Assembly (NCBI GenBank): GCA_963921825.1
Contig: OY997594.1
Span: 11,351,001 to 11,415,000, forward strand
Direction of reading: 5' to 3'
DNA from: Erodium maritimum
Lineage: Eukaryota > Streptophyta > Magnoliopsida > Geraniales > Geraniaceae
Length of the DNA: 64,000 bases
Shown here: in pieces, positions 1 through 10,486 of the stretch
Position numbering within the stretch: the first letter of the stretch is position 1
Layout: every line of letters starts with the position of its first letter
The notes under the pieces: model-generated
Databases searched by the model: none
What the model saw: the letters and a program-made list of their open reading frames with translations, nothing else
Told to the model about the DNA's origin: nothing
Position numbers and translations under genes: made by a program

Positions 1-559
1 ATTCTTCTTCGGGATAGTTCGCCATTAAATCAAACAAAGAGAATGCAAGATAAGAATGGATTGTGGAAGATTAGAATCACAACTTCTGATTTTTGTGTAC
101 AAGAACAACACAATTTATACTAGTTTCGGGATCAATTATCATTTATTTATGTCTTAAAGTCGATTTTTTCAATTTTTTATTTTTATTTTTTTGGGGTTAT
201 CCATTGGTCCACAGAAAAGATTTCTTGGCGCTAACAATTTCATGCAGCGTTTTTTATCCCGGCACAACGAAAATATTGCACCGAAACGCCACCTGCGCGT
301 TGATTTAACAGCGTTTACAAAACACTATCTGAAAACCGATTTCATCGGCGTTTACAAAATACCAGTAATCCGATGCTAATTGCAGAGGCTACAAATCACC
401 AATAGAATTTAGAGTATGTGCATAATTAATCGTATATTTATACAATTATTATTTTTGTAATAATTTCCTACAAAATATCACGAGTAAAATATATTTCTAT
501 TTTTAAAGAATTCATTTTCTGTCTCATCTAATCATCTTATAGTTTAAATGTATATAAAT
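1..559. other. AT-rich intergenic DNA
   Basis: No coding sequence, RNA gene or bounded repeat is recognisable here. The short open frames are low-complexity and resemble no family. Confidence 0.6.
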
Positions 560-1436
560 TTTAAGAAAAAAAATAGGTTTTTGGGTTTTGTCGTCTCTCT
601 ATTTTTGTCGCTCACCATTCGAGTCTTCTTTGCCGACCACCACCAACTCCTCTACTCACCTACCTTCATGGCTCCAACACCACCACCTCTTTTGGACGTC
701 TCGGTTCTGCCAGTTGCCGATAAGGCACACCCTTGCGCGACACCTCAAATTGTTCCTCAATTGATTTTGGCGGCGGGAGACCCTCGATATATGCCACCAG
801 CGTCAAGCTAAGAGCATACCAAGCCTCTCTACTATCAGAAGAAGGCAAAACGACCGCTTTGCTTCCCGTCCCCGTCCCCGGCCCCATCTCGTGATCATCA
901 CTCGGAATGGCCGTTTCCATTGCTACTTTAGTGATCGATGCTCTACAATCGTCAACACCGTCCATAGAAATTGCAGTCCCCACGACTGCCACCCGATTGG
1001 GATCCGTGGCACATGCCCTGTTTCAAGGAAGAGCCAGAGCAAGGTCTTGGAAAATTTAGGGGGCCGGCAGCCTAGGGTTTAATGGGGGAAGGGCGTTTCT
1101 TGAGGAGGACGCAACCAAAGGACGTCGCGTGGGCCGTCCTATTGGTGGAGGCCAAGGAGGCAGTGGCGGCTGCAAAGGTAGTGCCGGAGGAGAAGGTGGC
1201 GCTGAAGGAATCCCGTGTAGAGATTGCTTCGACGTCCTCCCGCGTCGGGCCTTCAAAGGCAGATTCACAAGAGGAGACGACAGAGGCTCCGAGAGAAGAG
1301 TCTGCACCAGAGACGCCATGGCAGAACCGACAGGAAGAGCAGCAGCAACGTCAACGAGATCGTCGACATCAAAGACAGGGCTAGAAAATTCCATAGTCAC
1401 AAGGGGATGATGGCTAGATCTAAGGTTTTCTCTCAA
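560..1436 (-). pseudogene. LINE ORF1 N-terminal remnant
   Basis: Minus-strand reading gives a proline-rich N-terminal region from about 1436, with a basic patch (PLKARRGRTSKQ) followed by a 'GIPSAPPSPP' stretch. The same arrangement (PLKAQRRRKPKQ, then 'VGLPSAP') occurs on the plus strand near 52830, and a third version lies near 27795. That recurrence marks it as the start of the ORF1-type protein of the local non-LTR elements. The lower half (666-992) continues in other frames and is broken. No A-tail or target duplication was found, so the boundaries are estimates. Plus-strand frames over the same bases are shadows. Confidence 0.55.
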
Positions 1437-1481
1437 GTTGCGAGAAAAGTTTTTGTACAGTTGTGTTTATATGCATACAAC

Positions 1482-1588
1482 ATATGGTTGAAGGAAATAT
1501 TGATTTTGATTTTGTATAGATATTTCCAACATAAAAATATGGTTGAAGGAAATATTGATTTTGATTTTGTAGAGATATTTCCAACATA
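1482..1588. repeat. 55-bp tandem duplication
   Basis: Two head-to-tail copies (1482-1536 and 1537-1588) beginning ATATGGTTGAAGG and ending in TATTTCCAACATA are nearly identical. It is a local duplication in AT-rich DNA with no coding role seen. Confidence 0.85.
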
Positions 1589-1759
1589 ACCTTAGTCTTT
1601 GTCAGGAAAGGCTAATCTTGGTACAGGTTCTAATATTGAAAATAAACTAGCCTAGTTTAATCCAAATGTTAATCTTTAAAACTAACATCGTATTTCCCTC
1701 GCTTCCAAACAAATGTGTTATTAAGATTCAATTATTCGATTTTTAAAATCACTAATTAG

Positions 1760-3084
1760 ATCAAACCTGATGTTTTGAACTTAGGTATAGTTGATGGAAT
1801 AGTGTTCGACGTCGTTGTTCGTGCTCTCGGTGATTGTTCACTATGGTTCTTCCATGGGATCGAGCAATTGTATGGTATGTATGGTGCTTCTGTACTCTTA
1901 TTAGTTTGCCGATTCTAACTGGAGATGTGAGACTGGTTGTACGAGGGCAAGGTTTTTGGTTTGTCCCATTGCTAGCTACGCAGACCCTCTCAATCCTAGG
2001 GTTTCTGCGATTTTGTGGCAGCGGTGGTGGTGTCCTTCCGACCACTATTCATGGGTATACGAGGGAGGCAGAGCCACGACCGACGGGAGAATCTCACTTG
2101 TCGCCACAGTTCTCATCTCCATGCGCAAAATCCTCCCCGACGGTGGATCAAGGTCCTAAGGTTTTCGTCTCCCCAGTGATGAGCTGTGATCCTCCCACGA
2201 AATCTCGAGCGTGGGGAGGAAGAGGGATACAAGGACTTCTCCTACATAAGTCAACATTCCCGCCCATGGGTGGCCGACTGGACGGATGAGGGGTTCCGGT
2301 GATCTGCAGGTTGCGGCCAAGGAAAGAACCCACTAGGACTCCAAATGAGGTCCCGAGGGAGTTGGGCCCTCAGCATGGGCCTGGGGGTAGTGGGTATCCG
2401 GAAGAAGGCTTTAAGGCTCGGGTGATGGGTACCGGTCCAAGGAAGCTTCACGGGCGTGGGTCGGGGCAGGCCGAAGTACTGGGGATGGATCATGGGCCTG
2501 GCCAGGGCCAGGTCAAGGTTCCCGGGTCTAGGTCGGGTCGGATCAAGGCCTCGGGCCGGGTCGGATCAGGTTGATGGACCACTTGGGTTCAACAACCAGC
2601 TCGGGTCCACTATATTGGACGGGGCATCACATATAGCGGCGGGGGGCTTTAAGCACCATCGCCTCGTCGAATGAGTCTGAGGTGGTCCAGAGGAGGGTCA
2701 GCCGGTTGCACTGGCCTTCTGAACGTAAGGTGGCAGCGGTCCCACCAAGCAATCCCGTGTTTTGGAGCCTTACCATTATCAGTCAAGGGAAGACGATGCA
2801 TGCTGACAGCTCGGGGGAGTACTCTGTCCACCATTACTTTTATCTGGTAAGGGGTCTGCTCTACCCTAGCTTCCGTTAGTCTAGAGTCGCCGTATTACAA
2901 GAGGTAGTCCGTGGTCCGTGCATTGAGCTCTTTAATGTATTGTTTGAGTATCCTCCATCGTGGGAACTCGTTTCATTTCTTTTATTTCATTTCCAGTGTT
3001 TTATTGTTGTTTTGCTCTGTAAACACTCATTATTTATAATATACAATCGTTCGTTCGCAAAAAAAAAGAATATCAAACCTAATG
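1760..3084 (+). mobile_element. non-LTR retroposon with target-site duplication
   Basis: Direct repeats ATCAAACCTGATG (1760-1772) and ATCAAACCTAATG (3072-3084) match at 12 of 13 bases. An A-run at 3059-3067 lies immediately inside the right repeat. This is the signature of target-primed reverse transcription, so the insert is about 1773-3071 in plus orientation. Its 3' part (2650-2770, 'GAATGAGTCTGAGGTGGTCC') matches 58090-58190, near the 3' end of the element at 56055-58552, so the two are relatives. The inside is GC-rich with short broken frames (1834-2289, 2299-2574) and no recognisable RT or endonuclease. It appears non-autonomous. Confidence 0.8.
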
Positions 3085-4641
3085 AATCCGATTCTTAATT
3101 TTTCTTTATATATTTTGGTTGAGACAGTGAAGTTTAACGTATAATTTCTCATCCACTTCCAACATCACTTGTGTACTCTAACCAAAACGGTTGATCTATT
3201 TATAAATTGTGAACATACTTCCAACCAAGCTCAAGTGCACATAATAACAAAGGGTGAGTATATATTGCACAAGCTGTTGATAATAGCCAGATAGAAAGAG
3301 AAGTTATAAGATTGGAAGAGGTAGAAGAGAAGTTAGCACTTAGAAGTGAGCAGGGTGGGTTAGCATGGAGATATGTTAATATGAACAGTATGAGCCACAG
3401 ATTCTTCTGCTCACAATAGAGAAAGAGATAGAGAGCAGCAGCTTTGTATTGAAGCTCTGTTACAATTACGCTAGACAGATATGGCTGATGGATGACTCTT
3501 TTCCCCCTTCCCCTCTCTCTCTCTCTGAATGTGTCTGTGAGTCACTCTCACTCAGACTCAGACTCGGCAGAAGCAGAAGCAGCAGATCAGTAGTCATCAC
3601 CTAACTGAGACCTTCATACCTATCATCCAATATGGATCAGTCACTACTGAGTCTCTGATATACAGACAGTGATGAGTGATGTGTCTCTACTCTCTATCAC
3701 CCAACACACCCACTTCTAGTAATTTACACTTTGATCCACCTCCTCCTCTCACTCCTACTCCCTCATAATATTATGTGCATGGGACCACCTCTTCTCTTCT
3801 TTAATATTATTATTATAACCCATAAATTAATATATTTTTATTACTGCTTTTGGGGTTTCACCCAATGGGTTGCCTTTTTCCTTTTCAGGCCAACTATAAA
3901 CAGACACTGAGATACCCTCTCTCTCTCAGTTATTCACTTCCATTTTCACCTCTTGATAATTAACTTTAATACACTCCCTAATGTTCATTTATTTATGAAA
4001 TACTCACTGTCTGGTTATAATTGTATTCACTATCAGTGATCAGATAGATGTGTTCATTCTTTTCTTTTGCATGTCTTTACTTTACCCTTTGCTCTTCATT
4101 ACCTTTTACTGTTTCTTCATCACCATTTCTTTCACTTTATCATCTTTTTGTCCTTTTCCTCCTCAAATCTATCTCTCTAGCTTGTCTTAATAATTACACC
4201 TTCCTTTTTTGCTAGCTTCCATGCCATGCATTATTTTGGATTATGGGTCTCATCTATTACTACCTTTTTCTTTTTTCTGATTCAACTTTCATCGTTCCGA
4301 TAAGTGTTTCTTCGGACTCTAATTTGACTAAACACACATGCATCAATAATACAAATATTACTTGTTCTTCTCTATGGATTTATAAAATTATTAATGACAT
4401 TGTGCTACTAAATTGTTGGCAATATATAGTTGCTTTGGTGGATGAACTTGGTTTTCAACGAGTACATTAAATTTGTTTTATGCCGTTTCCTCCGGTCCAT
4501 CATTACCTTGAACCCGATCATCTTTATTTATGTTGTGAGGAAGTTCGTATATGTACTAGCGGAATCCAGGAATTTATATTTGGGTGTGCGGCCAATACTA
4601 ATTAAATGTAAAGAAAAAAATCGACGAAACTAAAATATAAA
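3085..4641. other. intergenic DNA with CT/AG microsatellites
   Basis: Purine- and pyrimidine-rich stretches include (CT)n near 3508-3526 and CT-rich runs near 3915-3928. No open frame longer than 75 codons looks real. No known microRNA sequence or hairpin was recognised. Confidence 0.5.
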
Positions 4642-4775
4642 GGGTTAATTTCATCTCATTATCTTAAAAAAATCTTTCTTTTTCATCTCACTACCCTACA
4701 AATCTTATTACGCATCTTACTACCCTGAAATGAAAATAATTCCATTTTCATATCCGCCGTTAATCTTCGTCTTCA
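4642..4775. repeat. partial arm of a GGGTTAATTTCATCTCA-type MITE
   Basis: The stretch starts GGGTTAATTTCATCTCAT and repeats 'catctcactaccct' units, the same building block as the arms of the foldback element at 18372-18956. Only one arm is visible and no matching inverted arm was found to the right, so this is probably a degraded or half copy. Confidence 0.5.
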
Positions 4776-5094
4776 CGGTGGTTGGACCAAGTGCAACAAA
4801 GAGTTTAGATCTAGGAATCTGTGTTCAGATTTTACAGCTAAGATACCTCCCGAGTTCAGAGGTGTGGTCAATCAATGCCTCACTCCAACTCGTTCTAGTT
4901 TAGCTGCAATTCTTGAAGCGAGGAGGTGAAGGTACTGATTAGTTATGTGTATTAGGTTTAGTTTAGATACATACTTAGACTTTTAATTTATGTTGTTTTA
5001 TAATTAATTCAATAAATTAACAATTAATAATTATTTAGTTATTTATTAGTGAATGAGGGTAAAATCATAATTTCCTCTATAAATCCATAATTTT

Positions 5095-5811
5095 CAAATG
5101 AGTGAGCTTCTTTTTTTTTGGATAAGCTCGATTTTTTATTTAGAAAAAATTAGATCCAAGAAAGATCTAACCAAAGGCAACCATTACAAAAGAGCTCTCA
5201 GCGGGAGCTGCGGGTACAATACCCGACAAAAACCAAAAAACGTCACTAACTTAGCCATCAGTGACCCACTCTTCGTCTTTCGAGGTCAAAGTCGGATCAT
5301 CAAAAGCTTTAGCTGAATGAGCTAAACGAGCAGCTTGAGCTTCTAAAATCTGTTTTCCGACGTCAACAGGATACCGATTCAAGGATCGAACTGGTTTGAT
5401 TTCAGCAGTATAATAATCCCCAAAAAATTGTGGAGGCCGTCTTTGACGATTAGAAGCTCTAGGAGGAGCCTGCTTCGAGTTGCGACCTTAAGCATTGGTT
5501 TCAGAGGTTGAAGGAGAGCCTCATTCCACGGACTACTTTGAAACCCGATCTGGTCACCATTTCCTACGTGAAGTGGCGAGAGATCTGTTGTACTTCCCGA
5601 AACAACCACGGTGGAAGTTGGAGGAATTTGGGCTTCCAAACTCGAAAACGACCCAAGAGAACCTGAATCCAAACCCCCTAAACTATTTGAGGTTGGGTTC
5701 AATGAAAGCCCAGTTCCAGGCACAATAAAAAACGGTCCAGAGTGCTCCAACAAATTGTCCGCCCCATCATCCTCGCGCGAGAAACATGGATGATTTGCAA
5801 ATGAGTGAGCT
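5095..5811 (-). mobile_element. young non-LTR retroposon, minus orientation, perfect 14-bp duplication
   Basis: CAAATGAGTGAGCT occurs at 5095-5108 and again at 5798-5811 without mismatch. A T-run at 5111-5119 lies just inside the left copy, so this is a minus-strand insertion (body 5109-5797) with its A-tail at the left. The body is about 690 bp, so the copy is 5'-truncated or short. The perfect duplication makes it one of the younger insertions in the window. Confidence 0.85.
5258..5797 (-). pseudogene. C-terminal part of an unrecognised retroposon-carried protein
   Basis: On the minus strand a frame runs from the inner edge of the duplication (NHPCFSREDDGADN...) through a Ser/Gly/Leu-rich part. 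It shifts frame near 5489 and continues as RASNRQRRPPQFFGDYY and EAQAARLAHSAKAF to a stop near 5258. About 150 bp of 3' untranslated sequence then lead to the A-tail. I do not recognise the family. It could be the C-terminus of a LINE ORF1-type protein or a retrocopied cellular mRNA. Low-complexity and Arg/Pro-rich composition give no catalytic motif. Confidence 0.45.
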
Positions 5812-5876
5812 AAAATCGTCATTTTACTATCCACTAATTGTTACATGGGATCACATGACTAACAAAATAAGATATA

Positions 5877-7250
5877 TTTTTTTTGATCAACAAGACATAT
5901 TTAAATTAAAACCTCCTTAGAGGATAATGAGGAGTACAAGCTTAAGATCCAACTGCAGACCAAGCACAAAAAAGAATACCCAACAAAAAAAACAACAGGG
6001 GATGAAAATGAAAACCCCTCCACAACAACACAAAGACAAACTGCACTTGACAAACACCACACCAACAAAAGACACAGGCCTAATACACAAATACAACAAC
6101 ACTTAGTCTTGAAGAGCCTTCCCTGATCTGAAATTCTGCAGCAACTGAAGTATGAAATGCACCTAAAGGACGAGGGAATGAAATGAACACCCCCCCCCCC
6201 CCCCCAGGAAACTTGCAATGAAAAAGCCGTAACAATGAAGGTTCGAGGAAATGATATGAGCCCAAATGAAGGTTATCCAAAATGAAACGATTGAAGAAGA
6301 GCCTCCAAAACCCCAAGCCGAGTCAGCTGGCAACTTGAAACCCTAACCTAAGAGGGCAGGTCAATTCCCAAGCCATATAATGTAATCCCACAAGAGAGAG
6401 ATCCAGGGTTTATTGCCGGCGGCCAGCACCGCAACGGAGAGGCAAACCCAAATTACCTTCCAAACCCTAACTGTTGCTTCTGAATGGGCAGAAAGTGCCC
6501 TGAAACCTCGCCGACGGCCAACCCCTTGACCGGCGAGCTCGACCCACACATGGGCGAGATGAAGTGAAACAAATTAGCATATGGAAGAAAGCACGAGATG
6601 AAGAAGACTTACCCAGCCAAAATAGGGAGAAGAACTTACCAAGGTAGCAGAACGTCGTTCAGATCCCCAAAATCAGAACGCGAGCCCTGCCATCCCTACG
6701 TTTCGGCCAACCCCAGAAAACGATCATCGAATGACGATATTTCTACCGAGCACTGTCCTGGGCACAAAGGGTTGTCCGATCTGAAACCCAAAACAACGAC
6801 CGAAGAAGGGGGAAGCGAAGAGAAGAAGCATCATCGCCAAGAGCCCACCACAAACAAGAAGGAAACTTCAAATAACCGCTTCGATCCACACCAGAGTAGC
6901 ATGGAAGGGAGTCCCACAGCCGGAATTTGGAGACCCTACTGTCGACGAAAAGTCCGACAACCACATCGACAAAACCGAGCAAAACCCACCACGATCCAAG
7001 TCGGAATGAGCGAGGAAACACGCCCCACCTATAGATTTTACTTCGAATAGAACCAACTGGAAGAGACTCGGGCGACCTGAGGACAACAGGCAAGGCTAGA
7101 GAGAAGGGACGAAGAAGAAGGGTAAAGGAGAAATTGGGCGAGGGGAAAGGGAAGGGAAGGTCAGGTCAGGGAAGTAGAGCTACGCTGGCAGCGACCACAG
7201 CCGTGGCTGTGGTCGTCATCGGCGAGATCGAGAAGGCTCGCAAGGGTTGT
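5877..7250 (-). mobile_element. non-LTR retroposon, minus orientation, with 16-base G-run
   Basis: A T-run at 5877-5884 followed by a T-rich-to-GC-rich gradient marks the 3' end of a minus-strand retroposon. The 3' part is pyrimidine-rich in sense and the 5' part (6400-7250) is GC-rich. A homopolymer of 16 C (6190-6205; G in sense) lies between them. The organisation resembles the element at 32690-33764. No target duplication was found, so the right limit is approximate, and no protein domain is recognised. An A-run at 7288-7297 lies outside and may belong to something else. Confidence 0.5.
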
Positions 7251-9301
7251 GCACATGCACGTTATCTTGTTTTAACTTTTAAGTGAGTCTTCACAAAAAA
7301 AAAATCTGTTTGTTTTTTAACGGAATATGCTCAAATCATTCGTGAACCGAACATAAGGCTAACAAATGTATTAAACAAACATAAAGATATCAAAAGATAA
7401 GTGAACTAAACATATTTGTACTAAAATGTATTCAACCCTAATAATTATTATATTAATAATATTAATCATAAACATAAGCACGTTTATATACAATATTATT
7501 TTAAAATATGAGTTTTTGATATATTTCAATTCTTTTACATCATTTTTTATTTTTATTTGTTTTGAAAAATCAGATTCTAATTTTTCTTATCAAATTATAT
7601 ATAAGTATAATCCATTAATTTGAGATGAGGCCACCGATTTTTTTTTAATCGAATCAGAAATGAGAAGATGGGCCACATATGGGCCCTTACAATCCAGGGC
7701 TCAAGTTAATGCCAACAGATGATCTTCGTTGGACCTACTAACGGGCCCAAATAAATTGGGTTTATCCAATTTATTGTACCTTAGCTTCAGTCCAAAACTG
7801 AAAGCAGACAACAATTGCATATGGATGGTTTCTACAAAAAAAGAAAGAAAGAAAAACATCACATGTTTTGTGCTCACATAGTATCAGAAACCACAAACAT
7901 AGAGTTTAAAAGCTTAACATTAAGCTTAATTAACTTAAGTAATTACAAACTAACTCACCTATATTTCTTGCAGATGCACCCTGACGTTCAACTACAACAT
8001 GTCTTGTATAGACTTGACGTGTAATTATTATATTATTCGAATTCTCCACATCTCCCGTGACCTGGTCAAATATTTTGTGTGGTTGCGATAGATATATTAT
8101 TTATGCACAGTGCCGTCATTGTTAATGTAGAAGTGCCTAATTTGACTGGCAATTGTTGACATTATCATGTAATTATATATTTAAGCAGATTAGAATATTC
8201 GCATAATGTCAAATTGGAACTGTATATAATATTGGCAGAGGGTTGATTGCGTTTCAATTCAAATCTTGACATGAAATCTCATGCAGCTGGAAGTGGGAGA
8301 ATAATAATATTTGGTGGTACCATTGTCAACAATAATTCAGTGCAATGCATGCACCGTATATATAATTATCAACTGCATGTTATCGTAATCTTTTCGAGTA
8401 ACAACAATGCAATCTGGTTTAATTATACAACTTGTGAGGATATAATATATAAGCTTTGTATCCGTGGTTTGACCGCCGTACTTGGAGGAGGTTTGGAGTA
8501 CAATAAGTACCCAATTCGTTGAATCTCGGATCGTGAATGAACAAAGTCATGGATCGTTAAAAAGTATACCACTTGGGTGTAGTGTTGATATAGGTCGAGA
8601 AAATTAAGGCATGAAATTTAATGCAGTGTGCGACCAAGTCTTGGGGACCTGATGAGCATCATAATAATCTCAACTAAAAACATTTCTGGGTGTTAAAGGA
8701 CACAGTATAAGGTTGAAAATTTCTAACATATATAGTATCGGAATTGTCCTCTTCAAAGATTTGTTGGTTGATGAACAGTATGTTTTAAGAAAAGATCTTT
8801 TGAGTTTTGTTGGGATCAATTATGTTTTCTCTTAAGGTAAACAAAAAGATGTCCAAAACCACTTGATTCAAGCACCAATTAGTTAACACACTCGATCTCT
8901 TTTTGGGGACAAAAGTCCTCCGTACATACTTTCTTCCTTTAACATGACATAGTTTTTTTTAAATCTGGGCATTCTGATATTTTTAGAAAAGAAGCCAATT
9001 ACAATACCATCCACAAGACCAGAATATCATATATGAGATCATCATCACATATAAATCTGAAAAACAATAGAGACAAAAATCAAACTCAACCGTTACAAAT
9101 GAAATGAGTTTTTTCTTCATTTCTTTGTTGTTGTTGTTGTTACTTTTGTTGCACCCAGTTTCAGCTTTCTTCAGCTGTCCTTGCTGTCATCTAATATACA
9201 ATTGACATGCTTTTTCTGTTGCAACACCATCACCTTCCCTTAAACATTCACAAATTATCCTAAAAAGAAAAAAAAGAAGAAGATTCAGATTACAACTTGT
9301 G
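7251..9301. other. AT-rich intergenic DNA downstream of the RAV-like gene
   Basis: No TE ends, RNA genes or convincing coding frames were seen. A (TTG)n microsatellite lies near 9125-9142. Because the RAV-like gene is on the minus strand, the part nearest 9301 should hold its 3' untranslated region; no clear canonical polyadenylation hexamer was picked out. Confidence 0.5.
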
Positions 9302-10363
9302 TTACAAAGCTCCAACTACCATCTGTTTCTTGCTCATACAATACGAGGACAACACATCCATCTCCCTCAATCTCTTCCCATTGCAGCCACTTTCGGCTGG
9401 AGCGCCGCCGTTCACGGCTGAGGGTATTTTGAAAATGTTGACCCCGAACAGCCTGACCATCTCAACTGGCTTGCTGAGGGCGGCGTTGCTGGTCCTGGAT
9501 TTCCAGTCAATGTAGAGCTGGTTGTCAGGTCCGGTGGACTTGTGGAAGGTGACAATGTCTCCGGCGCGGAGGTTCTTCTCCTTGACGAAGCGGCTCCAGC
9601 CTTTGGTGAGCACGTAGCTCTGGCTGCTGTTCCAGTACGAGTACCGGAACCGCCACACCTTCCCGCCGACGTCCTCGAAGTTGAGCAACACTCCCTTGGA
9701 CGGCGTCGCAGCGGACGCGCTCCCGCTCTGCAGCGGGAAGTGCTTTTCCGCGTGCTGTTTCGGTATCACGAGCCTGTTCAGCTTCCCCACGTCACTCGGC
9801 GTAACCGCCTTCTCGAACAGCTGCTCACGCGCCTTCGCCGCGCGTTCCGCCCCGAACACGCCTTCCGCGTTGTTCCCGTGGCAGTTGGTCCCGGCGGAGT
9901 TGCGCTTGCTCTGCTGGAGCTCGTCGTCGTAGGTGTGTTTCCGGAGCATGTCCACGATCTCCGCCTTGGAATGCGCGTTCAGGAAGGCCGCCTCCACGGC
10001 GTCGTTCTGGGCGGGCTTGAAGTTGGTGACGGCGTCGCGGCCGCGGAAGCGGAGGGCGGCGATGTCGTAGGCCCTGGCGGCCTCGTCCTCCTCGTTGAAG
10101 GTGCCGAGCCACACGCGCTGGTGCTTCTCGTAAATCTGGGCCCCCCACCTGCCGTTGGGCTGTGGGACCACGCCCTTGAACTTGGAGGACGGTAGCTTCC
10201 GGGACTCCGCCTCCACGCCTCCGCCGCTAACCTCGACGGAGTCCAGCACCACGCTGCTCGCCCCGCTGCCGACGCGGCAGAGAGTCTTGATTTCCGGCGG
10301 CGACTCATTGGTGTCGATGGTTGAGCTCTCGTCTATACAAGTAGTATTGCTGCTTCCATCCAT
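9302..10363 (-). CDS. TEM1: RAV-family AP2/B3 transcription factor, TEMPRANILLO-like
   Basis: A 353-residue intronless nuclear DNA-binding protein. The AP2 domain spans about residues 60-115 ([46 protein letters not shown]). The B3 domain spans about 182-290 ([49 protein letters not shown]). A C-terminal RLFGV repression motif is at 304-308 (VRLFGVNIF). The order and the length of about 350 residues are typical of RAV proteins. FRGRD and RLFGVNIF favour the TEM1/TEM2 branch over RAV1. The start is the ATG at 10361-10363 ([14 protein letters not shown]), matching family N-termini; the open frame extends upstream to 10486, but that passes the TATA box. Known TEM/RAV proteins bind bipartite CAACA/CACCTG sites and repress FT and gibberellin genes; that role here is inference. 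The CDS is intact and GC-rich against AT-rich flanks. The assignment to RAV is secure; the exact paralogue is less so. Confidence 0.96.
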   Translation of the reverse strand: MDGSSNTTCIDESSTIDTNESPPEIKTLCRVGSGASSVVLDSVEVSGGGVEAESRKLPSSKFKGVVPQPNGRWGAQIYEKHQRVWLGTFNEEDEAARAYDIAALRFRGRDAVTNFKPAQNDAVEAAFLNAHSKAEIVDMLRKHTYDDELQQSKRNSAGTNCHGNNAEGVFGAERAAKAREQLFEKAVTPSDVGKLNRLVIPKQHAEKHFPLQSGSASAATPSKGVLLNFEDVGGKVWRFRYSYWNSSQSYVLTKGWSRFVKEKNLRAGDIVTFHKSTGPDNQLYIDWKSRTSNAALSKPVEMVRLFGVNIFKIPSAVNGGAPAESGCNGKRLREMDVLSSYCMSKKQMVVGAL

Positions 10364-10430
10364 TTCTGTAGTAACAAATTGAGATGAGATAGAGATAGAG
10401 ATAATTGGGGGTGTGGGAATGAAGAACTTG
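10364..10430 (-). promoter_or_regulatory. probable 5' UTR of the RAV-like gene
   Basis: Between the start codon and the expected start about 30 bp below the TATA box lies a CT-rich leader in sense, with a GAGATA-type microsatellite on the plus strand (10381-10402). No in-leader upstream ATG was noticed. The transcription start is inferred from TATA spacing only. Confidence 0.5.
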
Positions 10431-10458
10431 ACTTGGTATTGAGGAATTGAGGAGGAGG

Positions 10459-10468
10459 TTATATATAG
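10459..10468 (-). promoter_or_regulatory. TATA box of the RAV-like gene
   Basis: CTATATATAA in sense lies about 96 bp upstream of the start codon, flanked by purine/pyrimidine-rich DNA. Its position fits a plant core promoter with a leader of roughly 65 bases. Confidence 0.7.
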
Positions 10469-10486
10469 GAGGTGGCAAGTGTGCAC

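Noticed and set aside
9542-10195. 217-codon plus-strand open frame over the RAV-like gene, and minus frames 9825-10148 and 9979-10308
   Set aside because: Antisense or out-of-frame shadows of a GC-rich CDS; composition is Val/Leu/Arg-rich with no domain, while the minus frame is a full RAV protein.
10364-10486. Upstream ATG giving a 41-residue N-terminal extension of the RAV-like protein
   Set aside because: It lies upstream of the TATA box, has no family counterpart, and MDGSS...CIDESS matches known RAV N-termini.
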